64,000 nt of DNA, from positions 2,307,501 to 2,371,500 of the forward strand of contig BSDZ01000009.1 of assembly GCA_030268105.1 (NCBI GenBank), written 5' to 3'. Made by a program: the position numbers and the translations under genes. Shown here one piece after another: positions 26,101 through 38,266 of the stretch. The stretch's first letter is position 1. Each line of letters starts with the position of its first letter. Source of the stretch: Volvox africanus. Lineage: Eukaryota > Chlorophyta > Chlorophyceae > Chlamydomonadales > Volvocaceae. The notes under the pieces were generated by a model. The model was given only the letters and a program-made list of their open reading frames with translations, had not been told where the DNA came from and searched no databases.

Positions 26101-26176
26101 GCCGGTGGCAGAGCCTAGCCGGGACATCACACGGCTTCGGCAGCTAATGATTGCACTTAAGACCCAGCGGAAATGA
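23116..26176 (+). CDS. RP2: RP2/TBCC-domain protein (XRP2 homologue)
   Basis: Eight exons close in phase to give 537 residues: 23116-23210, 23434-23537, 23682-23783, 24039-24175, 24338-24560, 24841-24954, 25103-25671, 25907-26176. Residues of about 8-170 form the tubulin-cofactor-C beta-helix domain: DFVFRKRTGEI, CEVYLLDHTSQVQIDDC, INCKIFIG, GSVFLRDCRDC and ARQLRTRDC, then CATQPSIETSTGIVFSCW. In animals RP2 is the GTPase-activating protein for ARL3 and works in ciliary cargo release. The Arg of QLR (about 91) sits at the arginine-finger position. Unlike human RP2, there is no recognisable NDP-kinase-like C-terminal domain. Instead there is a long acidic and low-complexity tail. An upstream exon with a myristoylation/palmitoylation signal is possible, because an acceptor-like CAG directly precedes the ATG at 23116. 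The joints into exons 7 and 8 rest on phase and are less certain. Confidence 0.9.
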
Positions 26177-26249
26177 GGTTACTGGTGTATTTATACTGGT
26201 ATAAAAGACAAGCATGCGCGATCTGCCTATTATGATGGGTGCCATCGTT

Positions 26250-26254
26250 TGTAA
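26250..26254 (+). terminator. TGTAA polyadenylation signal
   Basis: TGTAA lies 74 bases after the RP2 stop codon, a typical position for the volvocine poly(A) signal. Confidence 0.6.
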
Positions 26255-27128
26255 CCAAGGAATGGAGGGTGGAGGGAAAAGGCCGCTCCAGGGCGCTCAG
26301 GGCCGCAGGAATGGACCCAGACATGAGTGCCGAAGAGGGGGAGTTAGGAAAGAGATTCTGTTGCGCACCTGCGAGAAGCGGTGGCTTGTTGCATGTTAAG
26401 CGGTTAAGCAGTTGTCACATTATATGACAACTGCCGTGTCACATTGTCGAGCCTTGTGAAGCGCTATCCTCAGGCCGTGGGCGGGCACATGGCGACGAAG
26501 TCGAATAGACACGGGGAGCTGCAATGTTGTTACCAGAGCAATGAGAGTATTGCTGGTTCACGGAATGCACGGCCAGAAAAAATGGGAAATTGTCAGGACT
26601 GATATGTGTTGGGTTTGGGGTGTTGGGACCCTTGTGGTGAAACCTGGGACTGTGGGAGGTGAAGGCCAGTCAGATGTTTCGGGTGTTTACGTAGTGATTT
26701 GGACTAGGTACGGCAATAAGGCAGCACCACGATTTTAAGGTGGACATCTTGAGATGCCAAAGACAGGACACGTACAAGGCAGCCGCGGTGAGCCCGTAAA
26801 CTCTGCTGGGAACCTCTGCCTGTCGTGACTGCTGTGTTAACGGCAGAGCTGGGGATCACGGCATTTTTGCTGTTTGGAGCTTTTCGTGCAAACAGCCCAA
26901 CACGACTTATTCCTGACAATCTCAGTTCTCCATCCCGCGTCAACACATTCGTGATATCCCCTATCAAACAGATGTAATTACAAGCGATTTGTCCCATCAA
27001 ACTCTCCCAAGCCCCCTCAAAAAGATCTCAAAACTTCTAAGTCCCTGCATTAGTTCGTCCTTGGCTGTTGAGCCGCTCTGGGTGTGTATCAGTACTTGCA
27101 TCTTAATTCCTATTTGTTTTTATGTTAA

Positions 27129-27290
27129 TTAGGATAGGATCATGTTGGCTGGGGTCCTGAGGAGCACGAGGTTTCGTCCGGGCAGCACGTGTATGCCATC
27201 ATGCAGGGTGGTGCATTCATAATTGCACAGGTCCAGGAGCGGAAAGTCCACCTCTTTAAGTTGTCCTGCTGCGGGAGACATAGCGAGGAC
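27129..27290 (-). other. exon-like frame of unknown gene, possibly a remnant
   Basis: On the minus strand an acceptor-like CCCGCAG precedes an open frame containing DFPLLDL, GIHVLPGRN and LVLLRTP, ending at a stop. The wording resembles a conserved protein segment more than random translation. A second frame at 27763-27981 contains HLTFETLTLVAHG. No complete gene model could be built, so these may be remnants. Confidence 0.25.
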
Positions 27291-28548
27291 CTGCGAAGAC
27301 GCGAAGAACTTCACGCAAATTACAGGTACATGCTCAGATGCAATATGACGTGACACCATATGTGGACTTAAGGAACTAAGGACCTAGATACGGGAAAACG
27401 AGACGAAACCGAGTTTGAGTTATTGCGCTGCCCCCATATATTGATCCAGTTTTTAAGGCACTCTGTTGTTGAGAGCTTCCTGCTATGTGCTGCCACAAAC
27501 ATCCTAAGCAAGGTGGTGTAGCCCCTACAGCACAAATTCGGGCTTGCGTTGGGAACGGGTTAGTTAGGCGTAAGGCCCTGGGCGAGGCAGTTGTAATGAT
27601 GCCGCAGCCCGTGTGCTCAGGGCTGTATCTAATCGCGTGCTATTGCTTTCCTTTTCATCTTGTTTTTGTTGTTCAGCACGCGCCCACCCTGCCATCCTCA
27701 GTTAAGTCGCCCGCGGTGTTGCTGTTTTTTTTGGTTCGTTGGTTAGACTCTTCGTCCCAGGCTTATGGCGCAGCATATCTGTAACAGAAATGGTAAATGG
27801 CTATTCGTCCGTGAGCAACTAGTGTCAATGTTTCAAAGGTCAAGTGATCGTTGCGAATTAATGTATTGAATTCAGAAAAGCTGTAGCCTGGCTGTAACAC
27901 ATCCAATGCTTTCCAGGTTTTCCATGAGCATCTGATTACAGTGACCGTTGATGACCGTTGGATCCTAGTCCGTATCAGCAACGTATCTTAACAAATGGTG
28001 CGTTTTTCCAGCCGGGAAATAAAGGTTGTTTTTGTATGTTAGGCACGGATATCCCTAGGTGACATTAACCTCGGTTCGTGGGCCGAATGCCCCTACCCAA
28101 TGTATTCGCTTCTTGCTTCCGGGGACCAAATGAAGCACCAATAGTCGCATTTAAATCCAATGAACATCATGTATTGCGCGAACAGTCCCAAAGCTGTGGC
28201 GCAACTGTTGTCGCTGCAGCGTCGGCTTCGAGTCGATATTCCTGCGGCTTGAGAAATGAAGATGCTTGGCCCCCAAATGGTCGCAACGTTCCCTACATTC
28301 TAAGTCATACCAACCAAAGGCCAAGGTTTTCCGTGGAGTTGCACCAGCCGTCCACTCAAAAGCAACCCGAGCAAAGGCAAGTTGGTTGGCGTTTGATGCG
28401 CAGAGGATATTATTTTATCACAAGAGGCAAAGCTCGACATGTTTGTAAATGGTCCTTGGACTGATTGCAAGTTGCCCGGGCAGCGCCTGGCCCTACCTAC
28501 CTCCATCCTAACGTGAAATTGTTGCACGCGACGGCACTTTGGCTGCAG

Positions 28549-31500
28549 ATCAAAAGTGGAGTACACAACGGTCGATGAGCTGGTGAAGGACGTTCAGAAC
28601 CTTCGCTGGTTAGGTCAAGGTAAGGAGTACCAGGTGTTGCAAGGGCCAGTCTTCCCTGTGGTGCGCTTCGCTTTGCCTATTCAAGTCCCGCTGAAATTTG
28701 AGTGTTGCTCACATCCAGAGGCCAAGACGACAAACGAAATTGCTTAGGATGTGCACGACACTCACATAACAACAACAAATGATGTACCTGGCCGGGTCCT
28801 CACAAAAGTCTTGCCTGTGACAGTCTTCTTGCAGCTGTTGCTGCTTGCTGTGGTAGCTGCTATCTTTGCTGTGCACCTTGTCCGACGCGCGAGCAAGGAA
28901 AATCGTTTTGCTGTGTTTTCAAACTGTCCCCATCGCCTGTCTCCAGCTGTTACGCACGGCGACCGCCACCACCCTTGATTTCCGCAGGCGCGCAAGGGGT
29001 GGTCTACGAAGGCACATGGCAGGGGGCCACAGGTGAGGCGCCACCAGGATTTGTGCTCGTGTGCCGTCACTGATCTCGAAACTCGTCACGGAGCTGCGTG
29101 TTCGTTTACAGCTACAACGCACTCGCTCCGTCAAGCCACACACTAGGCTCTACCTCCCTAAGGATTCCCTGAACCGCCCTCCTTGCGGTAAACACCGCAC
29201 CGCTGGTTGACCTGATATGTGCATGGCAAGGGGCATCTTGCGCGCGTTTCCTGTCATAATCGTTTTCGCATGAAGCAATTGGGCTTGCATTTAGGCAGAT
29301 CCATTGAAACTGAACTAAAAGATGTAACATGATGACCCTAATTAAACAGTCGCTGTTAAATTCAGCATCGTGGAGGACGTTGATGCGCCCGCGTACGAGC
29401 TGCTGCTCTCTCGCCTGCTGTCTCATCCCAACGTGGTTCAAACCTTTGTGGCAAAGGTAAGGGAAGAAGGAAAGAGTATGAGAGATCAGATAGCAAGTAT
29501 CAAAGCACAGTACACAGTTAACAAGTTAAATGTGGGGAGGGATGGGTTTGAGGTGGAATGCGAGACGGGATTTTGCAACCACACACACCATGGCTGCCAG
29601 GCAACCGCCTCTCCTCGCCTTTACCTCACAAACCTTTGAAGCAAAGCCTCCATCTCGACCGAACATCGTACATGGAGTCCGTGATGGTGTACCCCGTCCG
29701 CTCCTGGCAAAACCGCAGGTGGCGGTATTGGACGTGAAAGTCATCCACCCTCAAGCTGCGGGCTGCAGCAAGGAGGGTTTCATGAGCAGTAGCAGTATGG
29801 TGCAGTACAGCAACGAAGGCAAGATGGCAACAGGGGGCAGTGGCAGCGGCAGCGATGGCGCGGCAGCCGGGGGTGGCACAGCCGTCCCACGGGCAAGCTC
29901 GTCAAACCGAACTGCACGAGCCGCCTGTGGAAGTCCGGTTGCTGCAGCCGTTGCCGGGTCCATCCCGGCGGCCATTGCTCGCTGCAGTGTCAGCAGCAGC
30001 TGCGTTGCAGCTGCCGCCTCCGGCTCGGGCTGGAAGCTTGCAACCTCAGATCTGCCCAGTTCCACCAGCCTGGTATCCTCGCCTTGTGGCACCAACGCAG
30101 GGGGATGTTGTGACACGGCCCTGGGTTTTGAGCCGCAGTCGTACGGGCTGAGACAGCAGCAGCAGCCCTTGAGACGCATGGACTCACTCCAGTCGGATGA
30201 TGGCTTCGGAAACCCGTTCGGTCGGAAGAGCACCTTCAATGACGTGCGCGAGGTGTTAGCGACGATGGGCGCTAGGCCGGGACATTTTATCACTCAGATG
30301 GTGAGTTGCAAGTGGGGTATGGATGCGATATGACATGACGCGGCGTGTGGTATCTGGCAACATAATGCGCGGAACCTAGGGGGGGTTGAGCGCCATCTGG
30401 AGAAGTCGCCTGTTGGCTGGATGTCGCAGGCAAACATGCAGCCTGCACGAATTTATGAGGATATTCCTCACATATACACACACACACATACTCACATACA
30501 CACGCAGAGCAGTGCGTATGGAAAGCAGCGCGTGCTGATGGGTGCTTTGCGGTCCAGGTGATGGAGCACTGCGACCACGGTTCGCTGCATTCGGCCATCC
30601 AGAGGGGCATCTTCAAACCAACCAGCCGCTGGGGGCCCAAGCTGGCGCTGCGCGCGCTGATTCGTACAGTGAGTATTGCGGACGTATATGGGGATGCAGA
30701 GCCGTGCCGCTGCGAAGCTCACCTGCGGACGGCCATAGGCTCCCGACCTGCAACAGGGGTTTACGGTATCGGGACGAGGATTCAGTTCGGCCCAAAATAG
30801 GATACCTCCTGAGAGGTGCGGTCCGCGGGACTTGGATCGTGTGTGTGCGGTGGGGGAGGGGTGCGACCTAAGACCCAGAGGCTGTGCAAAGGGGCGGTGG
30901 GGCGGTGGTAAGCTTAATACTGTGGTGAGCTGAGTTGGGATGGAGTGCGCTCCAGCCCACGGATTTACCATCCCAGCGCTGCGGCAGAACTAATAGCTGT
31001 TTCCAAGAGGGCTGGGTGATGAGGGGTGTCCGCGGGGCTGCGTTGAGTGGGTTCGGTACCGACCCCGCCGACCTCGCGACCCCCACCTGCTGTTCCCACA
31101 GGCCCGAGAAGTCGCCCAGGGGATGTTCCACCTGCACTCGAATAGCGTGCTGCACGGCGACCTCAAGGTATGACATAAGTCGCTGTACTGCTGTACTACC
31201 ACTTCAACTGTCGTACATTGCCATGCTAGTTTGAAGCATGTCAATGTATGACTCTTTGCTAGGTAATTGCCCCATTACGTATGAAGAGTCGTCATAGACC
31301 AGCTACATTGTCACTTCGCCCTTCGGGTGGGTCCGTAAGCTCCTTTTGCGTATCACGCAGTCCTCAGTCCACTCTTCGGGGTTTCCTCCTCTAAAACATC
31401 GTTGTGGCATTTCCTTGACTCAGTTGTCTGTTGTTCGTTGCTGTCTTCCTTGCTGTCCCTGCCGTACGTCGAGCAGCCCGCCAACGTGCTCTTGCTCAAC

Positions 31501-34500
31501 AGCCGCAAGGACCGCCGCGGCTATGTGGCTAAGGTGTCGGATTTCGGAATGGCGCAGTTTTGCACACAGGATCACATTTCAAACGCCCCATGGGGAACGG
31601 TGAGTACCACTTGTGCGTCTGTGTGTGTGTACGTCCGCAGTGAGTACTACTTGTACGTCTGTATGTGCGTATTTGATTTTCGACGCAGCCCCTATAGCAC
31701 CATGCCTTGCCCTCGAGGTCCCCGGGGACCTGGAGACGGACTCCAGCTCGAAAGCCCCCGCGAAGTTCCCCATTGCCTGTGCCTTCCTCTCACGGCACGT
31801 GGATACATGGCGAGGCTTTTGCGCTTTGGGCCCACCGTATCCGATACCAACTCCCTATATCCATCCACAAGCCCGCCTACCTCCCCCTCACCTACCGCTT
31901 TCCGCCGCCACTTCCGCCGTACACTCCTTTTTGGCTCATCCCCGACCTCCGTCTGTGTCCTCCTGGCCAGCTCGTCTACATGGCACCAGAGCGGTTGCTC
32001 CAGGGGCAGCTCTTCCCAGCCTCAGACGTCTACAGTTTTGGAGTGATTCTCTGGTGAGAGCTGATACATCGCTGACAGACTTATTGGCTGATGAAGAGGT
32101 ATATCACAACCACGATAAACCCTAGGGATCTCGCCGCGGTGGTGGCGGCCAGAAGGCGTGGATGTTATAACGGTTGGAAAACACGTTGATGCACATACAC
32201 CATGCACAGTGTCAATCAGTTATCTAGCAGCGTGTTCGTGTGTCTGTCTGTTTGTCGACCCCAAACGTGTCAATTGTCAACTGCGCTGTGTGTGTGTGTG
32301 CATGTGTGTTCTTGTTTACGCAGGGAGATGTACCACGGGCAGCGGCCGTATGAGGGCATGCACGCGGCGCAGATCGTCATGGCGTGCGCTCAGGGCTCGC
32401 CGTGTCTGGAGTGGTCGAAAGGTGAGCGTACGGGGGGTACGGTCAATGCATGCCCCGTCATGAATTTTCCCTTCCTGAAAGATCAAAATATTATAATTCT
32501 CTATCAAGCATCAACCCCTTTTTACATCATAGTACCTTCCCAACCCGCTCCCCTTTTTCCCTCCCGCTGTAATACATGCACACTCTCCTTACCTATCACG
32601 CCGCTCCCTCCCCACCCCTCGCACACCCACTCCCACGAAATCTCTCCTCACCACACATACAGCCCTTTCCGCAAGGGTCTTGCCGTGGCCCGTGGTTCAT
32701 CCCCTTGACTCCCACCCGTCCGATACCCGGGGGATCGCTTTTCTCTTCGTGACGTTTCTGTCCGCAGACTCATGCGCCGAAATCGTCCGCATTAGTCAAT
32801 CCTGTATGGCACCTTCCCCCCATGACCGCCCGACCTTTGAGATTCTGATGCATGAGCTGGCCTCCCTGGAAGCTTGGGTGCGGATGGATGGTATGCGGAT
32901 AAGTAAAAGCTTCGACTCGGGGAGCAGCAAGTGAGTGGTTTGGTGGTGGTGCCGGTACTATTGATGCCTCTTGATCCAGTCGCGTGCGCAACCTGCCGCC
33001 TTTCCTGCTCGTGGAGCCGATGTAAGGGATAAGGCCAATGCGTTCATGGCTGTAAGGTCATGCTTTCTCACGACAGCTTTTTTTAGTCTGCGACTTCGCG
33101 ACTGCACTTGCAACTGCAGGCCCTCCGGTCCGTTGAGCTGCGATGTCACCTCTGCGGGTCATGGGAGGAACCGAATCTCATGTGACCTGCCAAAGCAGCG
33201 GGCCTCCCTGGACGTCGCAATGGTTTCTCCGTCAGCTGCTAGGATTTCCGCAATTGCTGGTAACTCCGCTTCCGCGTCAGCCGCCGCATCGAGCCATCGC
33301 AACAGCCATGGAACCGGGGCGCCTGCTTGTGGGGAAACCCTCCCTGGAGGTCGCCTTAGCGTCGACACAAGCTGCCGTACAGGGTCCCACCTGCTATTTT
33401 GTCACAAACAACAGCAACCGGCAATCGGTGGCAGCGGAGGCGCCGGACCTGCTCCTCACCAGCAGGTCACCCAGGCGGTGCCGCAGCCATTAAAGCGGAC
33501 GGCACATACACACGTGCTAGCTCCTGCTGCTGGCTGGATTGCCGGGATGACATCCGCTGGTGCGCAGTCAGGCGGTGAAGATCAGGACCCGCACCCTTGT
33601 GGTGGCGGGTGCGATGTCACACAGGTAAATACTGGTAACCCGATGTGCGGCCAACACAGTGGCGGCTACAGTGCCGCCGCTATCGCTGCAGCACTAGCGC
33701 AGCAACCCAGCATTGCGACAGCCGTCGTCTCCGAGTTACTTGCCTTGCTACAACAACAACAACAACAACAGGAACAACAACAGGAACAGCAGCAGCAACA
33801 GGAACAGCAACAACAACAACAGCAACAGCAACAGGAACAACAACAACAGCAACAGGAGCAGCAGCAGCAGGAGCAGCAGCAGCAGGAGCAGCCGCGACCT
33901 CAGGCTGATCGAGATTTGAGAGACTGGGTGGCAAACGCCACTGGTCGCCGAATCAGCGAGATTGTTGGCGGCGGGGACTTCGGGCGCCTGGGCCCGACTG
34001 CACTGCTCCAAGATCACCTGATGCCGGTTCTCGCGCTCACGTTTTTCCCGGCGACAACAAACACACGCGGCCCTGGCTGTGTTCAGCCACCAGGGCGCCC
34101 TGCTAGCCCCAGCCAAGATACCCGTTACGATGCGCGGTCACCAGCGTCGCGCGTGTTACAGCGGCCCCACCGCAGTAGCAGCTGTGATGACAGCGTCCTC
34201 ATTGGCACCGCCCAGACCGCGTCAGCGGATGCTGGCCCCGCTGCTACAGCTGCCGCCGCCGCGGCCTGCGGTATCGCGCGCAGCAGTACAGACAGTGTGC
34301 TGGAGTCCAGCGGCAGTGCTTGCGTCCTCCACGGCGACGCTGCCGCATTGGGGGAGCGCGTGAAGGTAGTGAGCATGGCGCTGTCGTCCCCTGGGCGCTG
34401 GGTGGGGGGATCCTGCCCGGCGGCGGCGGCGGCGGTGGCGGTGGCAGACGAAAGTCCTTCACCTAAGGCAGCCGACGGTGTACGGGACGCGACCGCGGCG

Positions 34501-34668
34501 GCGGCAGCTGTCCAGCATCGTCAATTGCCGCAACAGTGCAATCAACCGGGTGTAGCCATGTCCGGCTTATCACTGTCACGGCGACGCAGTAGCAATATGC
34601 TCATGTCGTGCCGCAATAACAATATTGCAGGATGGGAGTGTACGACTATAACGGAGGAACCAACATAG
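28549..34668 (+). CDS. TKL-like protein kinase with N-lobe insertion and Gln-rich tail (5' partial)
   Basis: Eleven exons join in phase: 28549-28619, 28988-29032, 29350-29456, 29719-30300, 30558-30668, 31102-31167, 31477-31599, 31971-32053, 32324-32421, 32768-32930, 33120-34668, about 999 codons. Kinase motifs are all present: glycine loop LGQGAQGVVYEG, VAVK lysine, catalytic loop HGDLKPANVLL (HRD changed to HGD), DFG in VSDFGMAQ, MAPE, and the C-lobe DVYSFGVILWEMYHGQRPY and HDRPTFEIL. The fourth exon inserts about 150 residues of Ser/Ala/Gly-rich sequence between the alpha-C region (SHPNVVQTFVAK) and the hinge strand (VMEHCDHGSL). After the kinase comes a tail of about 515 residues with a Gln/Glu run. 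The start is not found; exon 28549 needs an upstream phase-2 donor. At 32931 a good donor overlaps an in-frame TGA (32932-32934), so an unspliced form would end right after the kinase domain. TGTAA follows at 34895. Confidence 0.88.
30469..30507. repeat. CA microsatellite in a kinase intron
   Basis: A run of CA dinucleotides interrupted by CATA units, ending about 50 bases before the exon at 30558. Confidence 0.85.
31600..31671 (+). repeat. tandemly duplicated 5' splice site
   Basis: The 5' end of the intron after the exon ending 31599 is duplicated with a 40-base period. Both 31600 and 31640 begin GTGAGTAC, continue as ACTTG-CGTCTGT, and differ by a few transitions. The first copy ends in CCGCA, so the second GTGAGT follows an acceptor-like CCGCAG. 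Confidence 0.8.
33751..33892 (+). repeat. CAA/CAG triplet repeat coding for a Gln-rich run
   Basis: The triplet array CAA/CAG, interspersed with GAA/GAG, encodes a Gln-rich run with scattered Glu in the kinase C-terminal tail. The interruptions make it likely to be more stable than a pure CAG array. Confidence 0.9.
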
Positions 34669-37600
34669 CAGTCTTCGTCCACCCATTCATTCATTCATTG
34701 ATCGCAGACATCTCAAATGTAGAAAGGGGCGAGTGGTGCCGACGCATCATAACGTATCGGAATATAGCGGCCCGGTGACCCGGGCGTCCACGTCACGAGG
34801 CCGCCCGAGCCACCTCGTTAGACATCGATGTCTACTCACTCTACCTTATCATTTAGTTGGCAGAGCTTTTGAGGATATAATGTATGTGTATGAGTGTAAC
34901 CACCGCATCAATGCACATCGTACGGAGTTCAGGAGGTGGCGTCGCATGGACAGGATGTTGCTTGATATCCCAACATGGGCGATTTTGAAGGAAGAGAGGA
35001 GTTAGAGGGGGTATAAGGGCTGTTGAGGCAGGCTGGCATCTTACGTATCATATCCCGTGACCAGCGGGAGCAGGTGCTTTTGCGGTCGACTTGTCTTATT
35101 TAAGGAATGAGGGACTGAGTATCGGCGCGCAGTCATGTTGCATATTTGATCCGTGGGGTGGTTATTTCATTAGATTCATGAAAAGCCGTGATCTCACAAC
35201 GCGGGTGTCGCAAAGCGACATCCGCTGTGTTCCAAGCATCGTGACGCTATTGTGTGCATCCCTGCCCGTCCATCAGCAACGCCAAGGCGACGACGGTAAG
35301 CGACAAGGGCATATTTAAGCTTAGCGCCGTTTTATGATTTAAAGGCTCGTTAAAAGGTATTTGATGATGCTGTACGCGTTATCCCCGGGTGGGAAACCAG
35401 TTACTTGCACTGTGACGCCTGAGCGACCAACCGACCATGCGCGGGAGTGAGGAGCGGACAGTTCCTCGGCTGGGCATAGGGGAGTGGGGCCCAGAGTAAG
35501 TTTGCTGGGCTATTTTGTCAAATTGGCGGACATGGCAACTATAAAAGGATACTCGGTTTGGTACTGTTGCTAGGGCTGCTTAGGGTTGCTTAGGATTGAG
35601 CTTAGGGTTGCTCGGCATCCAAGCACTCATGCATATTTAGTTTCGGAGGACAAGGCGGGCGGTCGTACAGGACGAAATAAGAGACATGCCCTCGTCTCGG
35701 GATATGTTGGGTGATGGCACGTCACGCTGCAAGCCGCGCAAGGGATTCCTTACGAGTTCCTTCTCCTCAAGTATTCGCCATGTCCTTTCGGGTCAGCTGG
35801 CGGCGCAGGGCATGCCTGTGCTACCGCCCTCCCCGTTGGTGTGAATCAGGGAAATTCAGGGAGGGGGCTCCTACTCTGTTATCCTTCTCCAGTGAATTGG
35901 GGGGTTGTAAATCGGTCATTCAGTACTGGGCAGGGTTGTTCATGTATGGCTTGACCTGTTCAGTTGGTGTGGGCGCAGCGGGGCTCCTCCAGGTGTGTGG
36001 TGGTTTGGGCAACCACCCGGCTGCAGTGGGGGGGGGGCTGCAGTGGGACACTGAGTGCCGTGAATCACGGGGTACTTGTGAACAACACCGACAAATGGTT
36101 GCTTAAGGTTAGTTGTTCAGGACGTGCATTCTTTCAGTTCTGCCCTTGGCCCCGTGTCTGACCTTAAATCTTGTGGACGCCGTAATGGGTTTCTAAGAGC
36201 TGGATGTCTTTCCGACCAGAATTTCTGCTATCAAGTTTTTTATACGTGCTCCTGTTGCTCCCTTCTGTTTTGTCAAGTACTCCCGCAATCACGGATGTCA
36301 CTTTGGCCGTTCCATCTGACCTTAGTCCTAGCCTCTGCTTGGGCATCGTTGGTTGTCGCTTATCTCGTTGCCCAGGGCTTAGCCAGGGGAGGCGAAGGGT
36401 AGGATGGGGGGGAACGTCATGCGTCTTGGCGTTCGAGACCATGACAGCGTTGGCGCGTTCATAGGAACGCAGCATGTCAGTTGTTGCCAAAACGTACTGT
36501 TAGCACTGCTTATTTGCCTCTTCATAAAGACATCTGGATAGCGCACTGTGGGACGATTCAGACGGAAGCGTCAGGGAACCTTTATGAACCTTTATGCACG
36601 GCGTGTAGCATGGCACATTTCGGAACGCGTTCTTGAAAGCCTAAAGTGCAGCCTCATGCAAAGGGCATCGTAACAACTAGGAGTTCATAACTACAAAAGA
36701 GTTGACTATTATCGGCTCACATAACAATATAATGGGGTACTGCAGCGGTGACATAAAAGAGCATTCGGACACGCCGACACGGCCACTCAAACTGGATCAG
36801 CATGAAGACACGTTTCTTGATTCATCGAAAGGCTATCAGCGAGCAAAGATCCGCCCATTACGTGCCGTTGTAGATATGCTAACGATGTCCAGATGCCACA
36901 GTTGCCGCAGTTGTGCGTTATCCTTTCGTCATAGCTGTAGCCCGTACTCTCTAGACGATATTATTGCATTTTGTCGCCTACAGAACTACTAAGGAGAATA
37001 AACATATCTTCTCGGAACTTTTCCCAATGACCTGAAGCTTCCCAGAATTTCTTCTGGAGCTCTTACTTTCTTGATAAGATCGATCATAAGATATTTATCA
37101 TTCATGGTTTGCGCTTTGGGATAAAGTTACGAAACGGTATGTTTGGAGCAGGTTACATAGTCCATGATGATGAGGTCCCGCGGGTCAGAACCATATAATG
37201 AGTCCAAACTGTGTCGCCAGCACTCTCCCAGCACCTCTTAATATCGATTTTATGCGATACAATGCCATGACCTTACATCTTGTTGATTACATTCCCAATC
37301 ATTCCCCCACAGGTACAACAGGTAAGGCCGACGAATCACGAGGTTCACAACCATATGTATTTGACAGTTCTACTATGAGCATGTTATCAAAGTTAAGGTT
37401 CCATACGATTGTTGCCCTTCGAACGCTTGCACAGTTTTGTGACCAACGCAACCCCGCAGACGCCAAGTTTATGTGTTGCACTAACTTGGACCAATATCAT
37501 ATTTTTTGGGCGTCGGTTACTAGTAACAAGAAATGTTGGTTTCTCTGTGAAACTGGGCCGCGCTGCTGTGCACATGCATAGAAAGCGTATGGATTCAAAA

Positions 37601-38266
37601 CAACAATACAAATGCTTAAATTATTATTGAATTTAACAAACAAGCGAATGTGGTTTGCATCGGGAAATAGCTTTAAAGTGACTAAATGGTCCAAGTGGCA
37701 AGCAACAGGCAAGTTTGTCTTCCATAAATAGCCTAACGCATACTAGATGGAAAGGCTGCTTTATTGTTTTCTGGTGCACGGAACTAAGTGGAACGTTGTT
37801 AGAGCATAACCTCGTTCGCCTATACGCGGCAACGTATTAAGGTCCCTGAATTCTGTATGCGAAAGGGATATCAAGCTAAGGCTTCGTGGAAGGGCTTTGT
37901 ACGTATCGGATACGTCCCACGGGCCGCCCTCGTTCAGCAGTAGCATGGACGGCACTTCGTGACATTCAGAAGTGGAGGCGGCATTTATGCTGCAATTGCT
38001 GCTTATGACTACAGTCAAAATATCGTATACCTCCACGTTGCAGGTCAAACTGGGTTGCACGCGCCGATATGGACTTGAAACACCAGCCCCACGCTTATCT
38101 GTTTCCTTGCCCCTTGGCAATGCTCTCTAGCCGGATGAGTAGATAACATTTGTGAAAATTAGGACCCTGTCAGACTCAGAGGGAAGCTCATTTGTTGGTG
38201 GGGCAACTGATGCAAGTAGCAGCTGCCGCAACCTGTTGCTCAAGCACAGGACGAAACCGCACAGTA
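34669..38266. other. 3.6-kb intergenic region
   Basis: The left end is the kinase 3' UTR with TGTAA at 34895-34899. I recognise no coding exon in the rest. Around 35572-35625 there are degenerate GCTTAGGGTT units, and 36580-36600 has a short direct repeat GAACCTTTATG. Positions of about 37000-37750 are AT-rich. The right end should hold the promoter of the gene starting at 38267. Confidence 0.4.
34895..34899 (+). terminator. TGTAA polyadenylation signal
   Basis: TGTAA lies about 227 bases after the TAG stop at 34668 of the kinase gene. Confidence 0.5.

Larger units (their letters stand above)
26177..28548. other. region between the RP2 gene and the kinase gene
   Basis: The left end holds the RP2 3' UTR with TGTAA at 26250-26254. 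The right part should contain the missing 5' exon(s) of the kinase, which must end in phase 2, but I could not identify them. Exon-like reading frames lie on the minus strand at 27129-27290 and 27763-27981. Confidence 0.4.

Noticed and set aside
28751..28978. Open frame with a strong transmembrane-like helix (VFLQLLLLAVVAAIFAVHLV) inside a kinase intron
   Set aside because: The exons on either side join in phase to give a complete glycine loop (LGQG to AQGVV), and the frame has no good donor. The Leu/Val/Ala run can arise by chance from CTG/GCT-rich sequence.
35572..35625. Telomere-like GCTTAGGGTT units
   Set aside because: Only a few degenerate copies, not the Volvox telomere repeat array, and in the middle of a gene-bearing region.
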